From Stenotrophomonas sp. SY1 (GTDB taxonomy: Bacteria; Pseudomonadota; Gammaproteobacteria; Xanthomonadales; Xanthomonadaceae), in the NCBI RefSeq assembly GCF_021202945.1, contig NZ_JAJOYR010000001.1, forward strand, positions 186,001-250,000: a stretch of 64,000 nt of DNA. Direction: 5' to 3'. Under the pieces are notes generated by a model. The model searched no databases, was not told the origin of the DNA, and saw only the letters and a list, made by a program, of their open reading frames with translations. Position numbers and translations under genes: made by a program. Shown here in pieces: positions 37,384-46,909 of this stretch (its first letter is position 1; each line of letters opens with the position of its first letter).

Positions 37384-40300
37384 GCCGCCGCAACCTGCGT
37401 GCGATGCCGCGCCTGAGCCTGCTGGCCTGCGCGCTGGCCACCGCCACCGTGCCGGCCGTTGCCCAGAACGTGGGCAGCAGTACCCGCTTCACGCCGGTGC
37501 TGGGTGATGCGACCACGTTGTATCCGCGTTCGCTGGTCACCACCGATACGCCGCCGGAAGTGGTCGCCGCCCGCTCGGGCGAAGCCGACTACAGCCGCAA
37601 CGTCGGCGTGGACCGCGTCTCGGTGGAAGTGGACCGCGATGGCGTGCCGGCCGATGGCCAGACGCCGGTGCACATCACCGTGCGTCTGCTCGGCGCCGAC
37701 GACAAGCCAATGGCCGGCAAGGCCTACGCCACCATCGAGAACAGCGGTGGCCGCATCCGCCTGCCGGGTTCGCGCACCGACGAGTTCGGCCCTGGCGCGG
37801 CTGATGCCGACAAGGTGATGCCGGGCGTGCAGGTGGAAGTGGAAAACGGCGTGGCCCAGTTCGAACTGGTTGCCCCGCACGATCCGCAGGACGTGGTGCT
37901 GCGCATCACCGCCGGCGGCCAGACGGCCGAAGGCACGATCGGCTTCCTGCCGGAAATGCGCGAGCTGCTGGCCACCGGCCTGATCGAAGGCATCGTCAAC
38001 TTCCGCAACAAGTCCAACGCCAGCCTGATCTCGCCGGTGCAGCACAACGATGCCTTCGACCGCGACATCCGTCGTTGGGAAAAGACATTCAACAACGGCA
38101 AGGCCAATGCCGCCGCGCGCACCGCGTTCTTCGTCAAGGGCCAGATCAAGGGTGAGTACCTGCTCACCGCGGCCTACGATTCGGACAAGGACGTGCGTGG
38201 CCGCCTGCTGCGCGACATCCAGCCCGAAGAGTTCTACCCGGTGTACGGCGACTCCTCGCTGCGTGGCTTCGACGCGCGCTCGGCCGAGCGCCTGTACGTG
38301 CGCGTGGACAACAAGCGCAGCTACCTGCTGTACGGCGATTTCCAGACCGGCGACACGCTGGCCACCAGCAGCGGCATCGGTGGCAGTGGCCCGATCCCGC
38401 AGCGCAGCCTGAGTACCTACAACCGCACCGCCACCGGCCTGGGCTGGCACTTCGAAAGCGAGCGCGTGCGTAGCAACGTGTTTGCCATCGAGGATTCGCT
38501 GCGGCAGATGATCGAAGAGTTCCGCAGCCAGGGCAGCGGCCCGTACGCGCTGCGCAACAACGCGGTGCTGGAAGGCAGCGAGCGCGTGGAAATGATCGTG
38601 CGCGACCGCAACCAGCCCACCCGCATCGTCTCGGTCAAGCCGCTGGCGCGTCTGGTGGACTACAGCTTCGAGCCGTTCTCCGGACGCATCCTGCTCAACC
38701 AGTTCCTGCCCTCGTTCGACAGCGATCTCAACCCGGTGTCGCTGCGCATCACCTATGAACTGGACCAGCAGACCGAGAAGTTCTGGGTGGTCGGTGCCGA
38801 TGGCCAGTTCAAGCTGACCGACAAGCTCGAAGTGGGCGCATCGGCAGTGGAAGACCGCAACCCGTATGCCGAGTTCAAGATGGGCAGCGTCAACGCCGGT
38901 TACCGCTTCGGTGAGAACACGATGCTGGTCGCCGAGTTCGCCCGCACCCGCAGCGAGGTCAACACCAACTCGCTCAACCAGGTCACCTCGCAGGGTTTGA
39001 AGGACGTGGTGGGTGAGGTGGAAGGCGATGCATGGCGCGTGGAATTCGCCCATGACGGCGGCAAGTTCGACGCCCGCCTGTTCGCCGCACGCACCGACCC
39101 GGAGTTCAACAACGCTGCCTCGCCGTTGTACGGCGGCCGTGGCGAGTACAACGCACGCATGGCGTATGCGGTTGGCCCGCGTCTTGAGTTGTATATCGAA
39201 GCCCTGCGCAGCGAAGACCGCAATCCCGATGGTGGTGAGCGCGATGCCGGTGGTGCCGGTGTGCGCATCGGCGCCACCGAGCGCCTGACGATCGACCTGG
39301 GCCTGCGCAGCATCCGCGAAACCATCGGCGTGACCTCGCCGTGGTCCTCCGGTGCGCCGTTCGGCCAGGTCGGCGGCCTGACCGGTGGTTTCGCCACCGG
39401 TGCTGGCGGCGGTGCACTGGGGTACGGCCAGCAGGCACTGGATCCGGCCACCGGCCTGATGGTCATCAACGGCTCGTCCTCGGGCAGCGTGATCAACAGC
39501 GACCTGCCGGTCGGCACCAAGCTCGAATCGGACAGTGCCCGCGTCGGCCTGGGTTACCGCTTCAGCGACAAATTCAGCGGCGGTGCCGAGTACGAACAGA
39601 GCGTCAGCGGCGAAGACCGCAACCGCGTTGCCGCAGGCGTGGATTACCAAGTGTTCGAACGCAGCCGCCTGTATGGCCGCTACGAAAAGCAGACCGGCCT
39701 GACCAGCGCCTACGGCATCACCACCACCGACCGCGAGGCCGATGCGCTGGTGTTCGGTATCGACAGCAGCTACCTGCGCGACACCCAGACGTTCTCCGAG
39801 TACCGCATGCGCGACTCGATCAGCGGCCGTGACGTGCAGGCTGCCTCGGGTATCCGCAACAACTGGGACATCGCCCAGGGCCTGCGCTTGAGCAGCTCGG
39901 TGGAGCGGGTGAACGTGGTGGCCGGTGACACCGGCGACAGCACCGGCCTGGCCTTGGCGTTGGACTACAGCGCCAACCCGTTGTGGCGCGGCGCCATCCG
40001 TGGCGAGCACCGCATCTCCGAGGACGTGCCGGGCACCACCGCCAACGAGGCTTTCAACACCACGCTGCTGCAGTTCATGGTGGCGCGCAAGTTGAGTCGC
40101 GACTGGACCCTGCTGGGTCGCAACTACCTGCTGGCCACCAACTACGAGGAGCGTGGTGACGTGCTGCAGGACCGCTTCCAGCTGGGCGTGGCCTACCGCG
40201 ACACCGACCGCAACCGTATCAACGCGCTGATGCGCTACGAGTACAAGCTCGAGCGTGACGAGAGCGGCCTGATGCTGGTCGATGGCGACGTGGTGGATGG

Positions 40301-40760
40301 CACCAGCCAGGACGTGCGCACCCGTGCGCATATCGTCTCGGCACATGCCGACTGGCACCCGTCGCGCCCGTGGTGGCTGACCGGCCGCATTGCCGGCAAG
40401 TGGCAGCGCGACCAGTTCGCCTATGGCGACGGCACCCGCGTGAACAGCAGCTTCAACGCCGTGCTGGTTTCCGGTCGCGTCGTCTACGACATCACCGAGA
40501 ATTGGGACATCGGCGTGCTCGGCTCCACTTTCCGTGGCCAGTACGGTGCCAACCAGTACGCCTTCGGCATGGAAGTGGGCCGGCTGTTGCGCCAGAACCT
40601 GTGGTTGTCGGCCGGTTACAACTGGACCGGTTTCGAAGGCGACAGCGACCTGAACGGCTACGAGTACACGCAGCAGGGTGCGTTCCTGCGCCTGCGCTTC
40701 AAGTTCGATGAAGATCTTTTCCGTCGGGACCCGGTTCGTTACCGCGATCCGGCCCGCTGA
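37380..40760 (+). CDS. Large outer-membrane beta-barrel protein with N-terminal Ig-like domain
   Basis: A 1126-residue precursor with a signal peptide (cut near VAQ at about 29). Residues about 75-205 look like an invasin/Big-1-type Ig domain (DGVPADGQTPVHITVRLLG and later GVAQFELVAP). A linker rich in conserved-looking motifs follows (TAAYDSDKD, VYGDSS, YVRVDNKRSYLLYGDF). The remainder, to about 1110, has alternating amphipathic strands typical of an outer-membrane barrel. There is no TonB box or plug and no POTRA domain. ATG 37380 overlaps the giant gene stop by 4 bases, and the OmpA gene follows after 10 bases. It may anchor or export the giant protein. I do not recognise a named family. 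Confidence 0.78.
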   Translation: MSRRNLRAMPRLSLLACALATATVPAVAQNVGSSTRFTPVLGDATTLYPRSLVTTDTPPEVVAARSGEADYSRNVGVDRVSVEVDRDGVPADGQTPVHITVRLLGADDKPMAGKAYATIENSGGRIRLPGSRTDEFGPGAADADKVMPGVQVEVENGVAQFELVAPHDPQDVVLRITAGGQTAEGTIGFLPEMRELLATGLIEGIVNFRNKSNASLISPVQHNDAFDRDIRRWEKTFNNGKANAAARTAFFVKGQIKGEYLLTAAYDSDKDVRGRLLRDIQPEEFYPVYGDSSLRGFDARSAERLYVRVDNKRSYLLYGDFQTGDTLATSSGIGGSGPIPQRSLSTYNRTATGLGWHFESERVRSNVFAIEDSLRQMIEEFRSQGSGPYALRNNAVLEGSERVEMIVRDRNQPTRIVSVKPLARLVDYSFEPFSGRILLNQFLPSFDSDLNPVSLRITYELDQQTEKFWVVGADGQFKLTDKLEVGASAVEDRNPYAEFKMGSVNAGYRFGENTMLVAEFARTRSEVNTNSLNQVTSQGLKDVVGEVEGDAWRVEFAHDGGKFDARLFAARTDPEFNNAASPLYGGRGEYNARMAYAVGPRLELYIEALRSEDRNPDGGERDAGGAGVRIGATERLTIDLGLRSIRETIGVTSPWSSGAPFGQVGGLTGGFATGAGGGALGYGQQALDPATGLMVINGSSSGSVINSDLPVGTKLESDSARVGLGYRFSDKFSGGAEYEQSVSGEDRNRVAAGVDYQVFERSRLYGRYEKQTGLTSAYGITTTDREADALVFGIDSSYLRDTQTFSEYRMRDSISGRDVQAASGIRNNWDIAQGLRLSSSVERVNVVAGDTGDSTGLALALDYSANPLWRGAIRGEHRISEDVPGTTANEAFNTTLLQFMVARKLSRDWTLLGRNYLLATNYEERGDVLQDRFQLGVAYRDTDRNRINALMRYEYKLERDESGLMLVDGDVVDGTSQDVRTRAHIVSAHADWHPSRPWWLTGRIAGKWQRDQFAYGDGTRVNSSFNAVLVSGRVVYDITENWDIGVLGSTFRGQYGANQYAFGMEVGRLLRQNLWLSAGYNWTGFEGDSDLNGYEYTQQGAFLRLRFKFDEDLFRRDPVRYRDPAR

Positions 40761-40770
40761 GGACGACACC

Positions 40771-41793
40771 ATGACTCTTTCGCATCTGAAAACCCCTTCG
40801 TTCCGCACGCTGCTCGCTGCTGCCGTGCTCACCGTCGTTGCCGGCACCGCCAGCGCGCAGCAGACCCAGCTCAACCCGCAGGCCAAGCGCATCACCGATG
40901 AGGCCATCCATGCCGACCTGGAGTCCTACGAGGTAACGCAGGGCCGCATCCAGGCGCTCAACGATGGAGGTCGCCCGATCCGCGATTACCACCTGTCCAA
41001 GGCCCAGTGCTGGCTGGACGTGTCCTTCCACGAATACACCCGCAACGACCGCAGTGACTTCCCGCAGGAAGCGCTGACCGAGTCGGAGAAGCTGATCGTG
41101 GACATGGAGAATGGTGTCTCGCCGATCCCCACCGACACCGCGCTGGTCAACAACGCCAAGTACCTGCGTGCCGACCTGTGGCAGCGTCTGAAGGTCATCC
41201 ACGGCACGCCGGGCTTCGCCTGCGCCGCGCAGAAGGTGGCCTGCGGTGAAGTGGAGCTGGTGCATGCCGGCAACGAGTTCAACCAGCAGCAGTGGCGTCA
41301 TTCCAAGCCGTACATCCAGATCGCTGAAGACCTGGTCAACGAAGCCGAAACGGCGGCACGCCTGTGCGGCGTGGACCCGGCAGGCCCGGCGGTGGTTCCG
41401 GTGGCGGCAGGCCCGCTGATCGCCAACGTGCTGTTCGAGTTCGACCGCGACGGCTACAAGGACATCCGCACCTACTCGCTGGAAAGCGTGGACCGTGCAT
41501 TGGCCACCATCGCCGCAGAGAAGCGCACGTTGAGCGGTGTGACCCTGGTGGGCCATGCCGACCGCATGCAGGGCAATGGCTTTGACTACAACCAGGCCTT
41601 GTCCGAGCGTCGTGCCAAGACGGTGCGTGAGCTGCTGATCGGCCGCGGTGTTGCTGGCGACAATATCCGCTACGAATACCGCGGCGACACCCAGCAGGTG
41701 CAGCAGTGCGATGGCGTCAAGCCGCGTGCGGCGCTGCTGGAATGCCTGCTGCCGAACCGCCGCGTGGAAGTGCGCTTCGAGCTGGCACAGTAA
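40771..41793 (+). CDS. OmpA-domain outer-membrane/periplasmic protein
   Basis: A 340-residue precursor with a signal peptide ending ASAQ (about residue 30) and no lipobox. An N-terminal helical region (about 35-215) contains four Cys and the HEYTRND segment. The C-terminal OmpA peptidoglycan-binding domain (about 225-340) begins VLFEFDRDGYKDI and contains LVGHADRMQGNGFDYNQALS and RRVEVRF. ATG 40771 lies 10 bases after the barrel gene. It probably ties the barrel and giant protein to the cell wall. A strong terminator follows, closing the operon. Confidence 0.88.
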   Translation: MTLSHLKTPSFRTLLAAAVLTVVAGTASAQQTQLNPQAKRITDEAIHADLESYEVTQGRIQALNDGGRPIRDYHLSKAQCWLDVSFHEYTRNDRSDFPQEALTESEKLIVDMENGVSPIPTDTALVNNAKYLRADLWQRLKVIHGTPGFACAAQKVACGEVELVHAGNEFNQQQWRHSKPYIQIAEDLVNEAETAARLCGVDPAGPAVVPVAAGPLIANVLFEFDRDGYKDIRTYSLESVDRALATIAAEKRTLSGVTLVGHADRMQGNGFDYNQALSERRAKTVRELLIGRGVAGDNIRYEYRGDTQQVQQCDGVKPRAALLECLLPNRRVEVRFELAQ

Positions 41794-41817
41794 GTTCGAT
41801 TCAGTTGTTGGACACAG

Positions 41818-41850
41818 AACGCCCCGGCAATGCCGGGGCGTTCTGCTTTT
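41818..41850 (+). terminator. Rho-independent terminator of the giant-protein operon
   Basis: AACGCCCCGG pairs with CCGGGGCGTT over a 5-base loop (41818-41842), followed by CTGCTTTTG. This is 25 bases after the OmpA gene stop. Confidence 0.93.
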
Positions 41851-41949
41851 GTTGGCTCTCTTTCCCTGGCGATGTGGGAGCCAAGCTGCACCTTGCTGAA
41901 AAGCAGGGTGCAAAGCCGCACTTCGTCGAAGCGGAGCGAAGCCGCTTCG

Positions 41950-42253
41950 GCCCCCTCCCTTGCGAAGCAGGGGAGGGTTGGGGAGGGGTAGCGCTCGCGG
42001 TGCTGTTGCTTGAACAGATACCCGTACACAAGTCTGTTGAAGCAATCCAACACCGAAGAGCAAGAACCAAAGCACCCCTCCCCAACCCTCCCCTTCACCT
42101 GCGGTGAAAGGGAGGGAGCGGGGCCGCTTCGGACCCCACTGCCTGCGGCGCAAGCGAGGGAGCAAGGAAGCCGGAGCGCTGCCAGCCAACCCAGAGCCGC
42201 AGCATTCCGCCCCCTCCCTTGCGCCGTAGGCGGAGGGGAGGGTTGGGGAGGGG
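41950..42253. repeat. Three quadruplex-type G-tract elements
   Basis: Exact copies of the 19-base tract lie at 41970-41988 (G-rich on +), 42075-42093 (C-rich on +) and 42235-42253 (G-rich on +), each beside a short CCCTCCC/GGGAGGG palindrome. They fill most of the 497-base gap 41794-42290 after the terminator; no gene is present there. The last copy ends 37 bases before the crbS start. Confidence 0.88.
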
Positions 42254-42290
42254 TAAGGCTCCAATCGCCCTCAGCCCCCAACCCAACGGA

Positions 42291-45200
42291 ATGGCTACAC
42301 TGGGCCGCTCCGCTCGACGGGTTGTGCACTTGGTCTCCAGCTGGATCCTGCTCCTGGTCTCCCTCGGCTACGCCGCGCTGCTGTTCGGCGTGGCGTGGTG
42401 GGGCGACCGTCGCCCGCTGTATCCGGACCGCCCCTGGCTGCGGCCGGTGGTCTACAGCCTGGCGCTGGCGGTGTACTGCTCGTCATGGACCTTCTATGGC
42501 GGCGTCGGCACCGCGGTGCGCTACGGCATCGGCTACCTGCCCATTTATCTTGGCCCGCTGCTGATGCTGGCCTTCGGCTGGCGCATCATCGAGCGGCTGG
42601 CGCTGATCGCGCGCAGCGAGAACGTGGTCTCCATCGCCGACTTCATCTCCTCGCGCTTCGGCCGCTCGCGGCGGTTGGCGGCGCTGGTGGCCTTGATCGC
42701 GCTGGTCGGCGTGGTGCCGTACCTGGCGCTGCAATACAAAGCCGTGGCGATGAGCGTGCAGGTATTGAGTGGCAATGCCGGCGGGCAGGGGCCGCTGACC
42801 GACCCGGCGTTGTACGTGGCCTTGCTGATGGCCTTGTTCGCCATCCTGTTCGGCACCCGCCAGGTGGATGCCACCGAACACCACTACGGCATGATGCTGG
42901 CCATCGCGCTGGAGTCGATGATCAAGCTGTTGGCGATGATCGCGGTGGGCCTGTTCGCCTACCTGCTGATCTCCGACCGCGGCGAATCGGTGGTGCAGTC
43001 CGCGCGCACGCTGTTTGAAGGCATGCCGCCGGTTGGCTTCGTCTCGCAGACCTTGCTGAGCTTCCTGGCGCTGATCTGCCTGCCGCGCCAGTTCCACGTG
43101 GCAGTGGTGGAGTGCGGCAACGCCGGCGATGTGCGCCGCGCGCGCTGGATGTTCGGCGGCTACCTGGTGCTGATCTCGCTGATGATCATCCCCATCGCCA
43201 CGGCCGGCGCGGCGCTGTTCGGTACCGGCCTGGCCTCCGACGACACGCTGGTGCTGGCTCTGCCGATGTCCGAAGGCAGCGTGATGCTGGCGCTGGTGGC
43301 CTACGTGGGCGGCTTCTCCGCCGCCACCGGCATGGTCATCGTTTCCTCGATCGCCCTGGCCACCATGATCAGCAACGATCTGGTGATGCCGCTGCTGCTG
43401 CGCCGCAGTGGCGACCACCGCGAAGCGGCTAGCATGGCTTCGCGCGTGCTTTGGATACGCCGCCTGGCGATCCTGCTGTTGGCGCTGGTGGCCTACGGCT
43501 ATTACCGTGGCAGCAACAACGACACCATGCTGGCCACCTACGGCCTGATGGCGTTCGCGGCGGTGGCGCAGTTCGCGCCGGGTCTGATCGGTGGCCTGTA
43601 CTGGCGCGGTGCCAGCCGGCGCGGCGTGGAAACCGGCATGCTGGTTGGCTTCGGGGTGTGGATCTACACCCTGCTGGTGCCGGCGCTGAGCCATGGCGGC
43701 TGGCTGGATGAAACGCTGTTGCAGCACGGCCCGTTCGGCATCGCCTGGCTGCGTCCGCAGCAGCTGTTCGGCCTGGCCGGCTGGGACGGGCTCACCCACG
43801 GTACGTTCTGGTCGCTGCTGCTCAACACCGCGACGATGCTGCTGGTGTCGATGCGCTGGCGCCCGGATGTGAATGAGCGCCTGCGCGCGGCGCCGTTCCT
43901 GGATCCCTACGCCAAACGGCCGGTGGTGTCCGGCGACTGGCCGGCACACGTCAAGGTGCGTGACCTGCTGGCCTTGGCCACGCGGGTGATCGGCGACAAC
44001 CGCGCACGCCGCGCCTTCATCGAACAGGCGCAGTCGCTGCATCGCGATTTCCAGCCTGCCGCCGCGGCCGACCGCGTGTGGGTGCAGTTCACCGAACGCC
44101 TGCTGGCCGCCTCCATCGGTGCGGCCTCGGCGCGCCTGCTGCTGACCAGCCTGCTGCGCGGCTCGGGCATGGACCTGGGCGAAGTGGTGGCGGTACTGGA
44201 CGAAGCCGGGCAGGAGCTGCGATTCAACCGCGAGATTCTTTCCACCACGCTGGAGAACATCAGCGCCGGCGTCAGCGTGGTCGATCCGGAAATGCGCCTG
44301 ACCGCGTGGAACCGCCGCTACCAGCAGATGTTCGGCTATCCGGACGGCATGCTTTACGTCGGCCGCCCGGTCGCCGATCTGATCCGCTACAACGCTGAGC
44401 GTGGTGAGCTGGGCGAGGGCGATATCGAAATCCAGATCAACCGCCGCATCGGCTACATGCGGGCCGGCTCGCCGCATGTGTTCGAACGCACCGGTGCCGA
44501 TGGCAAGGTGATCGAACTGCGCGGCCAGGCGTTGCCGGGCGGTGGTTACGTCACCAGCTACAACGACATTACCGACTTCAAGCAGGCCGAGCAGGCGTTG
44601 CTGGAGGCCAACGAAACCCTGGAACAGCGCGTGGCCGAGCGCTCACAGGCGGCCGAGGCCGCGCAGCAGTCCAAGACCCGCTTCCTCGCGGCGATCAGCC
44701 ATGACGTGCTGCAACCGCTCAATGCCGCGCGCCTGTTCGCCTCGGCCCTGCGCGACAGCCTGCCCGAGACCGACGAACAGCGGCACCTGGCCGAGCGTGT
44801 CGATGCGTCGCTGCGCGCGGCCGAAGAACTGCTCGATGGCCTGCTCGACGTCTCACGCCTGGATGCCGGCGGCCTGCGCCCGACCATCACCGAATTCGAC
44901 GCCAGCGTACTGGTGCGCGAACTCGCCGCGCAGTACACGCCGGTGGCAGCGGGGCGCGGCCTGCGCCTGCATGTGTTCGCACGGCCGGCCTGGGTGCGTA
45001 GCGACCGCCGACTGCTGCGCCGTGTGTTGCAGAACTTCATGGCCAACGCGCTGCGCTACACGCGCACCGGCCGCATCGTGCTGGCCCTGCGCGTGCGTGG
45101 CGAACAGGTGGAACTGCAGGTGTGGGACACCGGCCCGGGCATTCCCGAGCACCACATGCAGCAGATCTTCAACGAGTTCCATCGCTACCAGCAGCCATTC

Positions 45201-45779
45201 GACTGGGGCGAGCAGGGCCTGGGCCTGGGCCTGTCGATCTGCCAGCGCATTTCGCGCCTGCTCGACCATGCCTTGAACGCGCGCAGCCAGCCCGGCCACG
45301 GCAGCATGTTCTCCATCACCCTGCCGCGCGTGGCGGCACCGGCCAGCAGCGCACCACCGACCGCGCCGGTTTCCGCTTTCACCGGCGATGATTCGTTGGC
45401 CGGCATGCGCGTGCTGTGCGTGGACAACGACCAGGAAATCCTCGACGGCATGCGCGCGCTGCTGGGCCGCTGGAAGGTGGAGGTGATCGCCGCCAGCACC
45501 GTGGACATGGCCCTGGAAAAACTGGCCGATCAGCCCGACGTGATGCTGGTGGATTACCACCTGCATGATCGCCTCGATGGCCTGGACACGCTGGTGGCAT
45601 TGCGTGAAGCCGCCGGCCGGCCATTGCCGGGCGCGCTGCTGACCGCCGACGGCCGCGACGAGCTCAAGCGCATGGCCCGAGAGCGCGGCTACCGCGTGTT
45701 GACCAAGCCGGTGAAGCCGGCCTCGCTGCGTGCCTTCCTCACTGCGTTGAACGACCCGCGCTACCGCCGCACGCCATGA
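42291..45779 (+). CDS. crbS: CrbS/MxtR-like SLC5-STAC-PAS hybrid histidine kinase
   Basis: A sensor kinase with a transporter-like input (1162 residues). Residues about 10-520 form a sodium:solute symporter (SLC5) domain with about 13 helices. A STAC linker (about 555-650) and a PAS domain (about 655-765, VVDPEMRLTAWNRRYQQMFG) follow. The HisKA has His804 in AAISHDVLQPLNAARLF, the HATPase has DTGPGIPE and GLGLGLSI, and the C-terminal receiver has Asp1088 in MLVDYHLHD. In Vibrio and Pseudomonas this architecture (CrbS, MxtR) works with a LuxR-type regulator to turn on acetyl-CoA synthetase; both partners lie downstream here. ATG 42291 is chosen because upstream in-frame sequence is repeat DNA. 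Confidence 0.88.
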   Translation: MATLGRSARRVVHLVSSWILLLVSLGYAALLFGVAWWGDRRPLYPDRPWLRPVVYSLALAVYCSSWTFYGGVGTAVRYGIGYLPIYLGPLLMLAFGWRIIERLALIARSENVVSIADFISSRFGRSRRLAALVALIALVGVVPYLALQYKAVAMSVQVLSGNAGGQGPLTDPALYVALLMALFAILFGTRQVDATEHHYGMMLAIALESMIKLLAMIAVGLFAYLLISDRGESVVQSARTLFEGMPPVGFVSQTLLSFLALICLPRQFHVAVVECGNAGDVRRARWMFGGYLVLISLMIIPIATAGAALFGTGLASDDTLVLALPMSEGSVMLALVAYVGGFSAATGMVIVSSIALATMISNDLVMPLLLRRSGDHREAASMASRVLWIRRLAILLLALVAYGYYRGSNNDTMLATYGLMAFAAVAQFAPGLIGGLYWRGASRRGVETGMLVGFGVWIYTLLVPALSHGGWLDETLLQHGPFGIAWLRPQQLFGLAGWDGLTHGTFWSLLLNTATMLLVSMRWRPDVNERLRAAPFLDPYAKRPVVSGDWPAHVKVRDLLALATRVIGDNRARRAFIEQAQSLHRDFQPAAAADRVWVQFTERLLAASIGAASARLLLTSLLRGSGMDLGEVVAVLDEAGQELRFNREILSTTLENISAGVSVVDPEMRLTAWNRRYQQMFGYPDGMLYVGRPVADLIRYNAERGELGEGDIEIQINRRIGYMRAGSPHVFERTGADGKVIELRGQALPGGGYVTSYNDITDFKQAEQALLEANETLEQRVAERSQAAEAAQQSKTRFLAAISHDVLQPLNAARLFASALRDSLPETDEQRHLAERVDASLRAAEELLDGLLDVSRLDAGGLRPTITEFDASVLVRELAAQYTPVAAGRGLRLHVFARPAWVRSDRRLLRRVLQNFMANALRYTRTGRIVLALRVRGEQVELQVWDTGPGIPEHHMQQIFNEFHRYQQPFDWGEQGLGLGLSICQRISRLLDHALNARSQPGHGSMFSITLPRVAAPASSAPPTAPVSAFTGDDSLAGMRVLCVDNDQEILDGMRALLGRWKVEVIAASTVDMALEKLADQPDVMLVDYHLHDRLDGLDTLVALREAAGRPLPGALLTADGRDELKRMARERGYRVLTKPVKPASLRAFLTALNDPRYRRTP

Positions 45780-45783
45780 AGCG

Positions 45784-45807
45784 GTAGCGCCGAGCCACGC
45801 TCGGCGG
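45784..45807. repeat. SMAG (GTAG-headed) palindrome
   Basis: GTAG followed by CGCCGAGCCACGCTCGGCGG, a short stem-loop 4 bases after the crbS stop. It has the same layout as the pair at 20881-20948 and may act as a 3' end hairpin. Confidence 0.75.
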
Positions 45808-45824
45808 ACCAGCAACTCCTACGC

Positions 45825-45924
45825 TGCGCGCAAGGGAGGGAGCAGAAACACAGCCTGGTCGTCATCAGACCGATCACGCATCGCCGCTCCCTCCCTTGCG
45901 CAGCAGGGGAGGGTTGGGGAGGGG
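45825..45924. repeat. Quadruplex-type repeat pair between crbS and mntP
   Basis: GCGCAAGGGAGGGAGCAG (about 45828) and CTCCCTCCCTTGCGCAGCAG (45888 on) are inverted copies. The second leads into an exact 19-base G-tract, 45906-45924. Confidence 0.85.
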
Positions 45925-45974
45925 TGCTTCCGCACTCGCACTTGGGCTCTGGCTTCGAACCACCGCAGCAACGC

Positions 45975-46556
45975 TCAACCCGCCGCGTGCAGGTGCTCGT
46001 AAAGAATCGTGCAGCCGATGATGATCAGGATCACGCCGCCGATGATCTCCGCGCGCTTGCCGGCCATCTCACCGAGCACGCGGCCGAGCATGATGCCCAG
46101 CGTCACCATGGTCAGCGTGCACAGGCCGATCACCAGCGCGACCACGCCGATGTGGACATCCAGGAATGCCAGGCCCACGCCGATGGCCATCGCGTCGATG
46201 CTGGTGGCAAAACCGGTGACGGCCAGCGCCCAGAAACCATGCCGGCCCTTGCCGTTGTCGCCGTCCGGTGTTTCTTCCGGATCGCTCTTGAGCCCGGCAA
46301 TGATCATGTGCAGGCCCAGCGCACCCAGCAGCACGAACGCGATCCAGTGATCGAACGCTTCAACGTACCGCGAGGCGGCGCGGCCCAGCAGCCAGCCGAT
46401 GATGGGCGTGATTGCTTCGATCACGCCGAAGATCACACCGGCGCGCAGAGCATCCGCAAAGCGTGGCTTGCGCATCGCCGCGCCCTTGCCGACCGCTGCG
46501 GCGAAGGCATCGGTGGACATGGCAAAGCCAATCAGAAGAATCGAAAGTGGCGACAT
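45975..46556 (-). CDS. mntP: Manganese efflux pump MntP
   Basis: A small inner-membrane Mn(II) exporter of 193 residues with six helices. Two repeated halves carry the metal-site motifs [16 protein letters not shown] (N-terminal half) and [14 protein letters not shown] (C-terminal half), diagnostic for MntP. ATG 46556 ([14 protein letters not shown]) matches the family start; the longer upstream frame runs through the riboswitch. A yybP-ykoY-type leader precedes it, so expression should rise with manganese. Confidence 0.95.
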   Translation of the reverse strand: MSPLSILLIGFAMSTDAFAAAVGKGAAMRKPRFADALRAGVIFGVIEAITPIIGWLLGRAASRYVEAFDHWIAFVLLGALGLHMIIAGLKSDPEETPDGDNGKGRHGFWALAVTGFATSIDAMAIGVGLAFLDVHIGVVALVIGLCTLTMVTLGIMLGRVLGEMAGKRAEIIGGVILIIIGCTILYEHLHAAG

Positions 46557-46627
46557 CTGGACTACCGGGCCGGGCTGGGACGCAAACGGCATGCGGCACG
46601 CCCAACCTGAAGTTGTGCACGCACGCC

Positions 46628-46730
46628 GCTGGTCTCGCCAACCGGGTCTGGCTGCCCACGCCACGGCGCACTGGCCGAGTGTGTTGACGTGGGCGCTTCC
46701 AATGCTGGAAGCAGGCTACTCCCCAAGGGA
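46628..46730 (-). ncRNA. yybP-ykoY manganese riboswitch of mntP
   Basis: Read on the minus strand, the leader shows the hallmark series of this riboswitch class in order: GGGGAGTAGCC (46724-46714), a GCTTCC/GGAAGC hairpin, CGTCAACAC (46689-46681), then GGGCAGCCAGACC and GGTTGGCGAGACC (to about 46631). The class binds Mn(II) and typically controls mntP, which starts about 75 bases downstream. A TAGAAT sequence at 46742-46737 could be the -10 element. Confidence 0.87.
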
Positions 46731-46853
46731 ATGCGGATTCTAGCATGGCCGCTGGCGGGGCCAGCAGCTGCAATACGCCTGTCACATTCCGCTGGCTTCA
46801 TGGGCGCCGCATCGCGGCCGTACCAGGCCGTGCGATGCGCCGGAAAGCGGCAC

Positions 46854-46880
46854 TAAAGCCCCATCCGCCACGGCCGATAA
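46854..46880 (+). promoter_or_regulatory. Consensus sigma-28 (FliA) promoter
   Basis: TAAA (46854-46857), a 15-base spacer and GCCGATAA (46873-46880) match the flagellar sigma-28 consensus in sequence and spacing. The chemoreceptor ATG is 30 bases downstream. Confidence 0.85.
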
Positions 46881-46909
46881 AGGTGCGTCCCTACGCCCGG
46901 AGTCGTGGC

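Noticed and set aside
37002-40907. A 1301-codon open frame on the minus strand opposite the barrel gene
   Set aside because: Same codon-bias shadow; the sense strand encodes a signal peptide, Ig-like domain and barrel within a tight operon.
42219-42290. 24-residue N-terminal extension of the CrbS-like kinase
   Set aside because: It is Arg/Gly-rich and lies in the quadruplex repeat; the ATG at 42291 starts right before the first membrane helix.
46745-46909. 55-residue extension of the chemoreceptor
   Set aside because: It would start upstream of the consensus sigma-28 promoter and overlaps the mntP promoter; ATG 46910 has the ribosome site.
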